Assembly (NCBI RefSeq): GCF_003205295.1
Contig: NZ_QJRP01000008.1
Span: 1 to 64,000, forward strand
DNA: 64,000 bases
Source: Pseudomonas mosselii
Lineage (GTDB): Bacteria; Pseudomonadota; Gammaproteobacteria; Pseudomonadales; Pseudomonadaceae
Reading direction: 5' to 3'
Shown here: positions 26,801 through 34,868 of the stretch, one piece after another
Numbering within the stretch: the first letter of the stretch is position 1
Layout: every line of letters starts with the position of its first letter
Translations under genes and position numbers: made by a program
Notes under the pieces: generated by a model
Database searches by the model: none
Seen by the model: the letters and a program-made list of their open reading frames with translations, nothing else
What the model was told of the DNA's origin: nothing

Positions 26801-26972
26801 CCTTGAACTCGCTGCTGCGCCAACTGCTGGCATCGCCCAGCCGGCCACTCTCCACATAGGGCGCGGCCTGGGCCGTGCCCACCAGCGCCGCCCAACCCAT
26901 CAATGCCCGCCCCAGCGGGGCCAGGGCCCAGCACTGCGCGAGGGCGCTGTCATCCTTTCTGACGTGCTTCAC
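23886..26972 (-). CDS. Subtilisin-type (S8) serine protease autotransporter 1
   Basis: A type Va secreted protease of 1028 residues. A signal peptide ends near AQA-AP (residue 37). The S8 passenger carries Asp86 in GIFDQPVY, His143 in SHGTHVGG, oxyanion Asn274 in FAAGND and nucleophile Ser364 in NGTSMAAPH. A beta-helix/PATR region follows (TLVLSGNNTYAGPT, GGVVAPGNSIGTL, about 535-620). The C-terminal beta-barrel, about 745-1028, ends in LTLDWAF with the usual terminal Phe. The GTG at 26972 is preceded by AAGGAAGG. The catalytic Asp lies in FDQ rather than the common DTG/DSG. It probably lies in one transcription unit with the related gene upstream. The substrate is unknown; relatives such as SphB1 process other surface proteins. 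Confidence 0.93.
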   Translation of the reverse strand: MKHVRKDDSALAQCWALAPLGRALMGWAALVGTAQAAPYVESGRLGDASSWRSSEFKADWGLGAIHADSAYAAGYSGKGVKLGIFDQPVYAPHPEFAGKDKIVTLVTSGIRQYTDPYIPVKAGDAFRYDGSPSVGSDGKLGSHGTHVGGIAAGNRDGESMHGVAYAAQIISADNGDPGPEDGIVLGNDGAVYKAGWDSLVASGARIINNSWGIGITDRFAKGGRNPDFPHFTVDDARAQFAQIQPLLGTLPGGAYDGAIAAARSGVLTIFAAGNDYNLNNPDAIAGLGYFVPEIAPNWLTVAALQQNPDTSSANPYLVSTFSSRCGYTASFCVSAPGTRIYSAVIGGTSLEDLTQGYANKNGTSMAAPHAAGAAAVLMERFPYMSGAQIASVLRTTATDMGAPGIDALYGWGMINLDKGIRGPGMLVTEQDIPEEFRIAGGYGPSQFVVDLPGVGAVVDAGRPTQRLCNDLSCVLDLWSNDISGHGGLTKQGIGTLVLSGNNTYAGPTLVNQGRLAVNGSLQSTVTVNDGGVLGGNGRIGALVVNRGGVVAPGNSIGTLRVGSDVTFQPGSAYAVEVDATGSDRLVSDGTVSVNGANLALDLQNPGVSLQSRQATSLVGRQFDILQAAGGVQGGFAAVQSNLLFLGGGLAYTGTGVQLAVQRSASFASVGLTANQRSVAAAADQLGAGNPVYESLLLSADAGSARQAFDQLSGEIHPAVGNLLLNDSRQLRDAVGERTRQQGVAAAPALDGQGNGLWVKALGAWGKADGDSGHARYSSSIGGMLLGVDGQMSEDTRLGIFTGYSDSSLSMGDGRHSSASVDSYHLGAYAGKELEQVRLSLGGSHSWHRIETKRELQYNEVSDRQKSKRDAQSTQVFGEAAWKVALPGMALEPFANLAYVHIASDSFKEHGGAAALKGGRDNRDAWLSTLGMRAGKQLQLSGGQAVELSATLGWQHNLSSTGSDQHLAFAGQGDTYKVQALSLDRDAAVVGARAGISLGRQARVNLDYNGLLGSRDKSHGVGLTLDWAF

Positions 26973-27030
26973 TACAACCTTCCTTAGTTTTGTTTTGGTT
27001 AAGTACCGCGTTGGTCACACTCCGTGTTGC

Positions 27031-27060
27031 AACGCCTGGCCCAACCCGCGCCAGGGCGTT
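27031..27060 (-). terminator. Possible hairpin after autotransporter 2
   Basis: AACGCCTGGC (27031-27040) and GCCAGGGCGTT (27050-27060) can pair with one bulge directly after the stop codon of the second autotransporter. No T-run follows on the minus strand, so it may slow rather than end transcription into autotransporter 1. Confidence 0.35.
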
Positions 27061-30060
27061 TCAGAACCGCCATTGCAGGTTGAGCCCAGCGCCATGCTGT
27101 TGCTCGCGACTGGCCAGGCGCCCCTGGTAGTCCAGGCTCAGGTCCAGGTCGCGGGTCAACCCCACCCGAGCCTGCAGCCCCACCAGCGCGGCATCGCGCA
27201 AGGCCGGCGCAGTCTCCACCCGAAACGGCAGGTCGCTGCCGGCGAAAGCCAGATGCTCGCGATCCTGGGTGCCGCTCAGGCGATGCTGCCAGCCCAGGCT
27301 TGCCGCCAACTGCAGGTCTTGTTGCGGGCCCAGTTGCCATTGCTGGCGCCCACGCAGGCCCAAGGTGCTGAGCCAGGCGTCGCGCTGCTCGTCACCGGCA
27401 TGCAGCGCCGCGGCATCGCCTTTCTCGTGGAAGCCGTCGCGATCCAGATGCTGGTAGGTCAGATTGGCAAAAGGTTCCAACTGCACCGCTGGCAACGCCA
27501 GGCGATAGGCCGCCTCGGCGACCACCTGCTGGCTGCGGGCATCGACCCGTGCGCGCTGACGACCGGACACCTCGCCATAGGCCAGGTCGCGCCGGACCTC
27601 GGCACGGTGCCAGCTGTGGCTGGCGCCCAGGCTCAGGCGCAGTTGGTCCAGGTCGTGGCGGACATAGGCGCCCAGGTGATAGCTGTCGACCGTGGCCCGG
27701 GAATGGCTGCCGCCCATGCCCAGGGAACTGTCGCTATAGCCTGCGGCCAGGCCGGCCCGGGTCTGCTCGTCAAGGTCATGGTCCACGCCCAGCAGCAGGC
27801 CGCCCAGGGAACTGGTATAGGACTCGCTGCCCTGCACGCCCTCGATGCGCCCCCAGCTGCCCAGGCCCTTGAGCCAGAGTTGGGTCGTACCCGACTCGCT
27901 GTCACCCTTTCCAGAGGCATTGGTTTTCAGTGCGCGACCTTGCACACGCTCGCCCAAGGCATCGCGCAAGACCGAGCCCTGGCTGAGCAGCATCGAGTCC
28001 AGCGCCGGGTAGATCTCCCCGGCCAGCTGGCGCAGGCCGTCCCGGGCCTGGTCTGCCGAGCTCGAAAGCAGCAGGCTTTCATACACGGGATTGCCTGGAC
28101 CCAGCCGCTCCACGGCGCCGCCGCTGGCGCGCTGGTTGGGCGTGGTGCCGACGCTGGCGAAGGTCGTGTCGCTACGCGTCACGTCCAGTTGCACGCCGTT
28201 GGCCGAATAATCGAGGAAGGTCCCCAGGAACAGGTAGTCGGGCTCGACCTGGGCAAAGCGCCCGTTGACGCCACCCGCCGCCTGCAGGATGTCGAACTGG
28301 CGCCCCACCAGGCTGGATACCGGGCCGCCGGCCAACAGGTTGGGCCGCGCCTGGGGCTGCAGGCTGAGATTGGCGCCGCCTACACTGGCCTGGCCAACAA
28401 CGACGAGCCGGTCGCTGGCCGCGGGTGACAGCTCCACCCGATAGGTCGAGCCCGGCTGCAAGTCCAGGTTGCCGGCGACAATCAAGGTACCGATGGAGTT
28501 ACCCGGGGCAACCACGCCCCCGGCGCTGGCGGTCAGGGCGCCGACCCGCCCGTTGCCGCCCAGGGTACCGCCTGCGTTGACCGTCACCGCCGATTGCAGG
28601 CTGCCGTTGATCGCCAGCAGCCCGCCATCGACCCGGGTCGGGCCACGGTAGCTGCTGTCACCCGTGAGCTCTAGCCAGCCGGCCCCGGACTTGACCAGAC
28701 TGCCCTGGTAGACCCGCTGCGCGGCAGCCGCGTCGCGAGCCATGCCCAGGGCATAATCGCTGCGATCCTGCTGACTGGCGCCCGCTGCCAGGCCATGCTC
28801 CCAACCGCGATCCTTGAGGGTCTGTTGCCAGGCCTGACGCTCTGCGGCGTCCTCGGCCTGACGCTGCACCAGGGCCTGGTCAGAGATGCCGTTGCTCCAG
28901 GTATCGCCCTGCCCGCGCCCGAGGTTGACGTCGAACTCACCCAGCAACTGCCCTGGGCCGTGCAACGCCCGGCCCAGGTCCGGGACACCCCAACCCACCC
29001 GCTCGCTGGGTCCCTGGGTCGGCGAACCATCGAGCTGGCGCGAGGTGGTCAGCAGCACTTGCAGGGCCTGCTGGTTGTTCAGGTAGGGATAGCGCTCCAT
29101 GACCAGGGCCAAGGCACCGGTGGCATGGGGCGCGGCCATCGAGGTGCCGTTGTAGGTGGCGTAGCCGCCACCAGGCACGGTACTGCTGATCGCCGCGCCC
29201 GGGGTCGCCAGGCACCAGTACTTGGCGATGCCGCACTGGTTGTATTTCTGCTGGTTGTTCTTGTCCAGGCCCGACACCGCCAGCCAGTGGCCTTCCAGCT
29301 CCGGCTGGAAGTACGGCAACGCCGAGCGCACACTGGCGTTGGCATAACCGCTGTTGCCGGCGCTGAACACATTGATCACGCCCCGACGCGCCACGTCGCC
29401 GGCGGCATCGAGCCAGGTGTCCTGCTGGAAATGCTGGGCGTAGGCCGCACGCAAGCCGCCCAGGGTCTGGTAGCTGACATCCTTGGGCTGGCTGCCCCAG
29501 CTATTGTTGATGGCCCGCACCCCGGCATCCACCAGGGCATCGTAGACCGCCTTGAAATACTTGGGGTCAGGGCCGGGACCGAACAGGAACTTGTCGTCGT
29601 GGTTGGTGTTGCCCACGTAGACCTGGGCATTGAAGGCCACGCCATGCATGCCAGCGCCATCACGGGCCGCGCCCATGGTGCCGGTGACATGGGTGCCATG
29701 GCTGTCGTTGGCGCCATTGAGCACCCCGGACACACTGAACGGGGTGCCGTCCAGGTACTGGCCGGTGGCGGTAACCGAGTGAAAACGTCCGGGACTGGCT
29801 TCGGGATGGGCGGCATCGAACCCCGAGTCCAGGGCGCCGATGCTGACCCCGGCGCCGGTGATGCCGGCAGCATAGGCCTGACTCGCCTGCATGCGTTCCA
29901 GGCCCCAGTCCTGCTGGTACTCGGCCGACCGCCAACTGGCGGGGTCGCCCGGGCGGCCGGGTTCCTGATAGGCCGCCGCAGCAGAAAGCGGCAGTCCGGT
30001 GGCGAACGCCAGGCACAGGGTGCCCGTCAGCGCCTTGAGCTGATCACATCTCACATCCAT
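27061..30060 (-). CDS. Subtilisin-type (S8) serine protease autotransporter 2
   Basis: A 999-residue paralogue of the neighbouring autotransporter. The signal peptide ends near SAAAA-YQ (residue 30). The triad is Asp78 in GALDSGFD, His121 in DSHGTHVTG and Ser307 in NGTSMAAPH, with oxyanion Asn236. A helical insertion of about 70 residues (AERQAWQQTLKDRGWEH region) separates protease and beta-helix modules and has no counterpart in autotransporter 1. The barrel occupies about the last 280 residues and ends in LNLQWRF. The ATG at 30060 follows AAGAGAAG; a longer frame to 30147 adds no signal-like sequence. EprS-like proteases of Pseudomonas have this layout. The substrate is unknown. The 88-base gap to autotransporter 1 suggests co-transcription. 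Confidence 0.92.
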   Translation of the reverse strand: MDVRCDQLKALTGTLCLAFATGLPLSAAAAYQEPGRPGDPASWRSAEYQQDWGLERMQASQAYAAGITGAGVSIGALDSGFDAAHPEASPGRFHSVTATGQYLDGTPFSVSGVLNGANDSHGTHVTGTMGAARDGAGMHGVAFNAQVYVGNTNHDDKFLFGPGPDPKYFKAVYDALVDAGVRAINNSWGSQPKDVSYQTLGGLRAAYAQHFQQDTWLDAAGDVARRGVINVFSAGNSGYANASVRSALPYFQPELEGHWLAVSGLDKNNQQKYNQCGIAKYWCLATPGAAISSTVPGGGYATYNGTSMAAPHATGALALVMERYPYLNNQQALQVLLTTSRQLDGSPTQGPSERVGWGVPDLGRALHGPGQLLGEFDVNLGRGQGDTWSNGISDQALVQRQAEDAAERQAWQQTLKDRGWEHGLAAGASQQDRSDYALGMARDAAAAQRVYQGSLVKSGAGWLELTGDSSYRGPTRVDGGLLAINGSLQSAVTVNAGGTLGGNGRVGALTASAGGVVAPGNSIGTLIVAGNLDLQPGSTYRVELSPAASDRLVVVGQASVGGANLSLQPQARPNLLAGGPVSSLVGRQFDILQAAGGVNGRFAQVEPDYLFLGTFLDYSANGVQLDVTRSDTTFASVGTTPNQRASGGAVERLGPGNPVYESLLLSSSADQARDGLRQLAGEIYPALDSMLLSQGSVLRDALGERVQGRALKTNASGKGDSESGTTQLWLKGLGSWGRIEGVQGSESYTSSLGGLLLGVDHDLDEQTRAGLAAGYSDSSLGMGGSHSRATVDSYHLGAYVRHDLDQLRLSLGASHSWHRAEVRRDLAYGEVSGRQRARVDARSQQVVAEAAYRLALPAVQLEPFANLTYQHLDRDGFHEKGDAAALHAGDEQRDAWLSTLGLRGRQQWQLGPQQDLQLAASLGWQHRLSGTQDREHLAFAGSDLPFRVETAPALRDAALVGLQARVGLTRDLDLSLDYQGRLASREQQHGAGLNLQWRF

Positions 30061-30303
30061 GTCGATGACTTCTCTTGTTTTTGTTGTCGGGTCGCCCGTC
30101 CTGGGTCGACCGGTGTGTCGCTGCGTTGCCTGGCCGCAAGGCCCCATCGAGCCAGAGACGGACGCGCGCCCCTGGCCAGGTTACTTCGGCCTCAGGCCAG
30201 GAGGCGGCCTTCGGCTGCAAGTGGTGAGCTTCTGAAATTGGTTACGATATGTCAATCGGCGTTGATAAATAGCCAACAGATGTCACAAAACACAGGCATG
30301 CGC

Positions 30304-31008
30304 TCAAGGCCCTTCGTACTTGAGAATCGAAAATACCGTGGGCAAGCTGAGCAGGTAGGCCGCCTGCATGGAGTTCTTGCCTTGTGCCAGCGCCAGCAGG
30401 TATCCCAAGTGAGCCAGATAGGCTCGCGCCATGAAGGGTTTGTGCGCAAAGTAGGCCTTGCACGCGTTCGAGTCCATTGCCCCCAGCACCCCACCATGCG
30501 CCTGAAAGCGCGCAAATGCTTCCTGGGCAGAACGGGCCCGCGCATCGCCCTGCTGGGTCAGAGCCCGGCTGGAAGCCCGGACCATGGCGGAAATCTCCTC
30601 GACTGCCGGACATCCCGTACCACCCTGATCTTTCCAATGATTGATATACAGATCGAGGGTGTTCAGGTTTGAAAACTCGTCCGGCATGCCGAGCATCATG
30701 AAGTTGAGCATGGCCAGGTTGACCAGGGCGCATCGCGCGTCAACGCCGCGGCAGATTTCAGGCTTCATCACCCACTCGCGCAGGGCCGGCGTCGGGGCCA
30801 GCGACAATGCCTTGAGAAACCGCTCTTCGTCAGGATCAGGTTGCAGCCGAGTGTCGTACAACACTGCATGGCCGCCGATACGCTCCATGGCCCACTGCAT
30901 CTGGTGCGCACTGAACTGCAACCAGGCGAACCAGACCAGCAACCCCACGACGATGGCCACACCGGACAGCAGCAACCCGCGCCTAAACCTCGTGCCAATC
31001 CGTGCCAC
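30304..31008 (-). CDS. Unrecognised membrane-anchored protein
   Basis: I do not recognise this protein. With the GTG at 31008 (AAAGGA upstream) it has 234 residues: a basic N-terminus (ARIGTRFRRG), one membrane segment (GLLLSGVAIVVGLLVWFAWL, about 10-30), then a helical region likely outside the cytoplasm. Cysteines occur in pairs: one pair in PEICRGVDARCAL (spaced CX6C), and one in GTGCPAVE and one in NACKAYF. A TTG at 31026 also opens the frame. It lies 77 bases downstream of sspB on the same strand and 243 bases upstream of autotransporter 2. Function is unknown; residence beside the autotransporters may be chance. Confidence 0.7.
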   Translation of the reverse strand: MARIGTRFRRGLLLSGVAIVVGLLVWFAWLQFSAHQMQWAMERIGGHAVLYDTRLQPDPDEERFLKALSLAPTPALREWVMKPEICRGVDARCALVNLAMLNFMMLGMPDEFSNLNTLDLYINHWKDQGGTGCPAVEEISAMVRASSRALTQQGDARARSAQEAFARFQAHGGVLGAMDSNACKAYFAHKPFMARAYLAHLGYLLALAQGKNSMQAAYLLSLPTVFSILKYEGP

Positions 31009-31085
31009 TGCGCTGATTCCTTTCAATCATCCATTCAATAGCCCAGGAGGCTCGCGCAGAGGCTGGGATCACCTTGCGGCGTGGC

Positions 31086-31505
31086 TTACTTGACCACCTT
31101 CAGGCTTGGACGGCCACTCGGGCGCGGCGGCTCGGGCGGACCTTGGTCATCCGGCTCTACGGCGTCGTCTTCAAGGTCGTCCTCATCCTCGAGCGGCGGC
31201 TCCAGCTCGAAGACCATGCCCTGGCCGTTCTCCCGGGCATAGATCCCGAGGATCGCGCCGATCGGCACAAACAGCGAGTGCGCCACGCCACCGAAGCGGC
31301 CCTCGAAGCTCACCGCCTCGTTGTCCATGTGCAGGCTGCGCACGGCACTGGGGGAGATGTTCAGGACAATCTGGCCATCGCTGGCGAAACCCTGGGGCAC
31401 CTGGACTGCCGGGTATTCGGCATTGACCAGCATATGCGGCGTGCAATCGTTGTCGACGATCCACTCGTACAGCGCACGAACCAGATAGGGGCGACTGGAG
31501 TTCAT
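31086..31505 (-). CDS. sspB: ClpXP protease specificity-enhancing factor SspB
   Basis: SspB is the adaptor that binds ssrA-tagged proteins and hands them to ClpXP. The 139 residues show the folded substrate-binding domain (RPYLVRALYEWIVDNDCTPH near the start, IVLNISPSAVRSL in the middle, ISF-type strands). An acidic Pro-rich linker follows, and the C-terminal PSLKVVK is the conserved ClpX-binding tail. The ATG at 31505 follows AGAGGA; a TTG just before it was not used. It lies 12 bases after sspA, the usual operon. Confidence 0.96.
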   Translation of the reverse strand: MNSSRPYLVRALYEWIVDNDCTPHMLVNAEYPAVQVPQGFASDGQIVLNISPSAVRSLHMDNEAVSFEGRFGGVAHSLFVPIGAILGIYARENGQGMVFELEPPLEDEDDLEDDAVEPDDQGPPEPPRPSGRPSLKVVK

Positions 31506-31517
31506 CAACGGTTCCTC

Positions 31518-32141
31518 TTAAAACTTGCGCATTTCACGTTCGGCAGCGGACAGGCTCGCCTGGAAAGGCTCGCGGGCGAACTGTCGCTCCATGTAATCCA
31601 GCAGCGGCTTGGCCTGCCGCGGCAATTCGATACCCATCACCGGCAAACGCCAGAGAATGGGCAGTAGACAGCAATCGACCAGGCTTTGCTCCTCGCTCAT
31701 GAAGCAGGCCATCTCGCCGAACAACGGGGCCACGCCGGTCAGGCTCTCGCGCAGCTCCTTGCGCGCCTGGGTGCGTGCCGCCTCGCTGCTGCGCGCATCG
31801 AGCACGGTGTCGGCCAGGGCGCACCAGTCACGCTGGATGCGGTGCATCAGCAAGCGGCTGTTGCCCCGGGCCACCGGGTAGACCGGCATCAGCGGCGGGT
31901 GCGGGTAACGCTCCTCGAGGTACTCCATCACCACGGTCGATTCGTACAGCGCCAGGTCGCGATCGACCAGGGTCGGCAAACTGCCGTAAGGGTTCACTTC
32001 AATCAGCTTGGGCGGCAGGCGATTGGCGTCGACATCGATGATCTGCACCGTGACGCCTTTCTCCGCGAGCACCAGGCGGACCCGATGAGAGTAATGATCA
32101 GCGGGGTCGGAATAGCAGGCTAACCTGTTGGTTGCGCCCAT
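31518..32141 (-). CDS. sspA: Stringent starvation protein A
   Basis: SspA has a glutathione S-transferase fold but binds RNA polymerase rather than glutathione and controls stress and virulence genes. The protein of 207 residues begins [20 protein letters not shown] and shows the thioredoxin-like domain with [20 protein letters not shown] (the GST cis-Pro region). The all-helical domain includes LMHRIQRDW. The ATG at 32141 has a strong AGGAGG eight bases upstream, which decides the start over a longer frame to 32237. It is followed by sspB. Confidence 0.97.
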   Translation of the reverse strand: MGATNRLACYSDPADHYSHRVRLVLAEKGVTVQIIDVDANRLPPKLIEVNPYGSLPTLVDRDLALYESTVVMEYLEERYPHPPLMPVYPVARGNSRLLMHRIQRDWCALADTVLDARSSEAARTQARKELRESLTGVAPLFGEMACFMSEEQSLVDCCLLPILWRLPVMGIELPRQAKPLLDYMERQFAREPFQASLSAAEREMRKF

Positions 32142-32181
32142 GTAGCGCCTCCTCGCACGGGATGCTTGTAAAACTTCAAAT

Positions 32182-32234
32182 GAAAACGCGCCCGGGGCGC
32201 CCCAGCGATATCGCTGGAGCCCCCCGGGCGCGTT
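32182..32234 (-). terminator. Long hairpin terminator after petC
   Basis: A near-perfect hairpin of about 50 bases: AACGCGCCCGGGGC pairs with the GCCCCCCGGGCGCGTT side, and the inner part CCAGCGATATCGCTGG is a perfect palindrome. On the minus strand TTTTCATTT follows. It separates the petABC operon from sspAB. Confidence 0.88.
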
Positions 32235-32258
32235 CAACTACCAGAAACTACTGCGTGA

Positions 32259-33038
32259 TCAGTGCACGTCCTTCCAGTATTCGCGCTTGAGCAAGTAGGC
32301 GAACACGAAGAAGAAAGCCAGGTACAGCAACACGTAGGTACCGATGCGCTGGCTTTCCAGTTTGACCGGGTTGGCCGAATAGGCCAGGAAGGTCACCAGG
32401 TTCTTGACCTTCTCGTCGAACTGCTCGGTCGTCAGGGTACCGGATTTCTCCTCCACGGTCAGCTGGTCGCACGCCTCATGGGTCAGCGGGCTGCCGGTCA
32501 GCGGGTCGAACTGCTTCTTGCCATCGACCTCGGTCTGCACCTGCTTGCAACCGATCACCTGGTTGCCCTGCAGGCCCACCAGCACGTTGGGCATGCCGAC
32601 GTTGGGGAAGACCTTGTTGTTCACCCCGTATGGCCGCGTCTTGTCCTCGTAGAAGCTGCGCAGGTAGGTGTACAGCCAGTCGTTGCCACGCACCCGGGCG
32701 ACCAGGGTCAGGTCGGGCGGCGCGGCGCCGAACCAGGTCTTGGCATCGTTGGGCTGCATGCCGATCTTCATGTGGTCACCGATCTTGGCGCCGGTGAACA
32801 CCAGGTTCTCGAGCATCAGCTCATGAGGGATCCCCAGGTCGTCGGCGACTCGCTCGTAACGCTGGAACTTGGCGCTGTGGCAACCCATGCAATAGTTGGC
32901 GAAGGTGCGCGCGCCATCCTGCATCGCGGCCTTGTCGGTCAGGTCGATATCGACCTTGTCCAGCTCCAGGCCATGTTCGGCGGCGAACGACAGGCTAGGC
33001 ATCAGTGCCAGCAAGCATACTGCAATCAACTTTTTCAT
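32259..33038 (-). CDS. petC: Ubiquinol-cytochrome c reductase, cytochrome c1
   Basis: Cytochrome c1 passes electrons from the Rieske protein to soluble cytochrome c in the bc1 complex (complex III). The protein of 259 residues has a cleavable signal (MKKLIAVCLLALMPSLSFA), the heme-binding site C50-MG-C53-H54, and an axial Met likely in the GMQPND region. A C-terminal membrane anchor (VLLYLAFFFVFAYLL) ends in KREYWKDVH. The ATG at 33038 overlaps the petB stop by one base (TGATG). Confidence 0.96.
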   Translation of the reverse strand: MKKLIAVCLLALMPSLSFAAEHGLELDKVDIDLTDKAAMQDGARTFANYCMGCHSAKFQRYERVADDLGIPHELMLENLVFTGAKIGDHMKIGMQPNDAKTWFGAAPPDLTLVARVRGNDWLYTYLRSFYEDKTRPYGVNNKVFPNVGMPNVLVGLQGNQVIGCKQVQTEVDGKKQFDPLTGSPLTHEACDQLTVEEKSGTLTTEQFDEKVKNLVTFLAYSANPVKLESQRIGTYVLLYLAFFFVFAYLLKREYWKDVH

Positions 33039-34249
33039 CAGCCAGTCACCCTTTCCGGAACCGGTTTGGTCTTCTCGAGCCTTGTGTAGAACGGCATCAG
33101 CAGGAAGTAGGCGAAGTACAACACCGTGCACACCTGCGACAGCAAGGTACGCCCCGGGGTTGGCGCCAGTACGCCCAGCACGCCAAGGATGACGAAGGAC
33201 ACGCAGAACACCAGCAACCAGATCTTGCTCAGCCAGCCCTTGTAACGCATGGAGCGCACAGGGCTGCGGTCAAGCCAGGGCAACACGAACAGCACGGCGA
33301 TCGCCGCCCCCATGGCGATGACCCCGAACAGCTTGTCGGGCACCGCGCGCAGGATCGCGTAGAACGGTGTGAAGTACCACACAGGCGCGATGTGCTCAGG
33401 GGTCTTGAAGGCGTTGGCCTGTTCGAAGTTCGGTTTTTCCAGGAAATAGCCACCCATTTCCGGGAAGAAGAACACCACCGCGCAGAACACGAAGAGGAAC
33501 ACCACCACGCCGGCGATATCCTTGACGGTGTAGTACGGGTGGAACGGGATGCCATCCAGCGGGATGCCGTTCTCGTCCTTTTTCTTCTTGATGTCCACGC
33601 CATCGGGGTTGTTCGACCCCACTTCGTGCAGCGCCAGGATATGCAGCACCACCAGGCCGAGGATCACGATCGGCAGGGCCACCACATGCAGGGCGAAGAA
33701 GCGGTTCAGGGTGATGCCGGAGATCAGGTAGTCACCGCGGATCCATTGGGTCAGGTCGTCACCGATGACCGGGATCGCGCCGAACAGCGAGATGATCACC
33801 TGGGCGCCCCAGTAGGACATCTGGCCCCACGGCAGCAGGTAGCCCATGAACGCCTCGGCCATCAGTGCCAGGTAGATCAGCATGCCGAACAGCCAGACCA
33901 GCTCGCGCGGCTTCTGGTAGGAGCCGTAGAGCAGACCGCGGAACATGTGCAGGTAGACCACGATGAAGAACGCCGAGGCGCCGGTGGAGTGCAGGTAGCG
34001 CAGGATCCAGCCGTACTCGACGTCGCGCATGATGTACTCGACCGAGGCGAAGGCCTCTTCCGCCGAGGGGGTGAAACTCATGGTCAGCCATACGCCGGTG
34101 ACGATCTGGTTGACCAGCACCAGCAACGCCAGCGAGCCGAAGAAGTACAGGAAGTTGAAGTTCTTGGGCGCGTAATACTTGCTTAGATGGTCTTCCCACA
34201 TCTTCGTCGCGGGGAAGCGCGCATCGATCCACTCCATGAACTTGCTCAT
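33038..34249 (-). CDS. petB: Ubiquinol-cytochrome c reductase, cytochrome b
   Basis: Cytochrome b is the quinone-oxidising and b-heme subunit of complex III. The 403-residue protein has about eight or nine membrane segments and the paired heme-ligand histidines in STGASAFFIVVYLHMFRG and FALHVVALPIVILGLVVLH. The Qo-site PEW-type motif appears here as the PEHIAPVWYF region. The start is one of two adjacent ATG codons (34252 or 34249) overlapping the petA stop; the shorter gives MSKFMEWIDARF. The upstream frame extension lies in petA. Confidence 0.97.
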   Translation of the reverse strand: MSKFMEWIDARFPATKMWEDHLSKYYAPKNFNFLYFFGSLALLVLVNQIVTGVWLTMSFTPSAEEAFASVEYIMRDVEYGWILRYLHSTGASAFFIVVYLHMFRGLLYGSYQKPRELVWLFGMLIYLALMAEAFMGYLLPWGQMSYWGAQVIISLFGAIPVIGDDLTQWIRGDYLISGITLNRFFALHVVALPIVILGLVVLHILALHEVGSNNPDGVDIKKKKDENGIPLDGIPFHPYYTVKDIAGVVVFLFVFCAVVFFFPEMGGYFLEKPNFEQANAFKTPEHIAPVWYFTPFYAILRAVPDKLFGVIAMGAAIAVLFVLPWLDRSPVRSMRYKGWLSKIWLLVFCVSFVILGVLGVLAPTPGRTLLSQVCTVLYFAYFLLMPFYTRLEKTKPVPERVTG

Positions 34250-34842
34250 CATGCGTTCTCCTGATCGACGCCGATGACGATGATTTCGTCCGACTCGTAC
34301 GAGTGCGGCGGCACTGGCAGGTTGAGAGGCGCCGGCTGGGACTTGTAGACGCGCCCGGCGAGGTCGTAGTGCGAGCCGTGGCACGGGCAGAAATAGCCAC
34401 CGACCCATTTCGGGCCGAGGTCGGCGGGAGCGACTTCGGGACGGAACGTCGGCGAACAGCCCAGGTGGGTGCACAGGCCGACCAGGATGAGGATCTCGGG
34501 CTTGATCGAGCGAACTTGCGGATCGACGTAGGTCGGCTGCACCGACGCCTTGGATTCGGGGTCGGACAGCTCACCGGTGATCTTTTTCAGATTTCCGAGG
34601 ATCTCTTCCGTTCGCCGCACGATGAATACAGGTTGACCACGCCACTCGGCCACCATCTGCTGGCCGGGTTCGACCTTGGCGATATTGACCTTCACCGGTG
34701 CCCCTGCGGCTTTCGCCTTGGCACTGGGAAACCATGACCCCACGAACGGTACCGCTGCCCCCACTGCCCCCGCTGCCCCGACCACGGATGTCGCGGCTAC
34801 GAGGAAGCGGCGCCGGCCTGCGTTGACGCCGTCATTGCTCAT
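34249..34842 (-). CDS. petA: Ubiquinol-cytochrome c reductase, Rieske iron-sulfur protein
   Basis: The Rieske subunit carries the 2Fe-2S cluster of complex III. The 197 residues begin with a twin-arginine signal/anchor (NAGRRRFLVAATSVVGAAG). The cluster motifs are C124-TH-L-G-C129 (CTHLGC) and C152-P-C154-H155 (CPCHGSH). The ATG is at 34842. It is first in the petABC operon, whose promoter and leader lie upstream. Confidence 0.97.
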   Translation of the reverse strand: MSNDGVNAGRRRFLVAATSVVGAAGAVGAAVPFVGSWFPSAKAKAAGAPVKVNIAKVEPGQQMVAEWRGQPVFIVRRTEEILGNLKKITGELSDPESKASVQPTYVDPQVRSIKPEILILVGLCTHLGCSPTFRPEVAPADLGPKWVGGYFCPCHGSHYDLAGRVYKSQPAPLNLPVPPHSYESDEIIVIGVDQENA

Positions 34843-34868
34843 TCAGTCCTCTCCCATCAGCTTGCTTG

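Noticed and set aside
23871..26987. A 1038-codon open frame antisense to autotransporter 1, and similar long antisense frames opposite autotransporter 2, ftsZ, murC and others
   Set aside because: High GC third positions in the real genes leave the opposite strand free of stops. The antisense products are Gly/Ala/His/Gln-rich, lack recognisable domains, and lack good ribosome sites.
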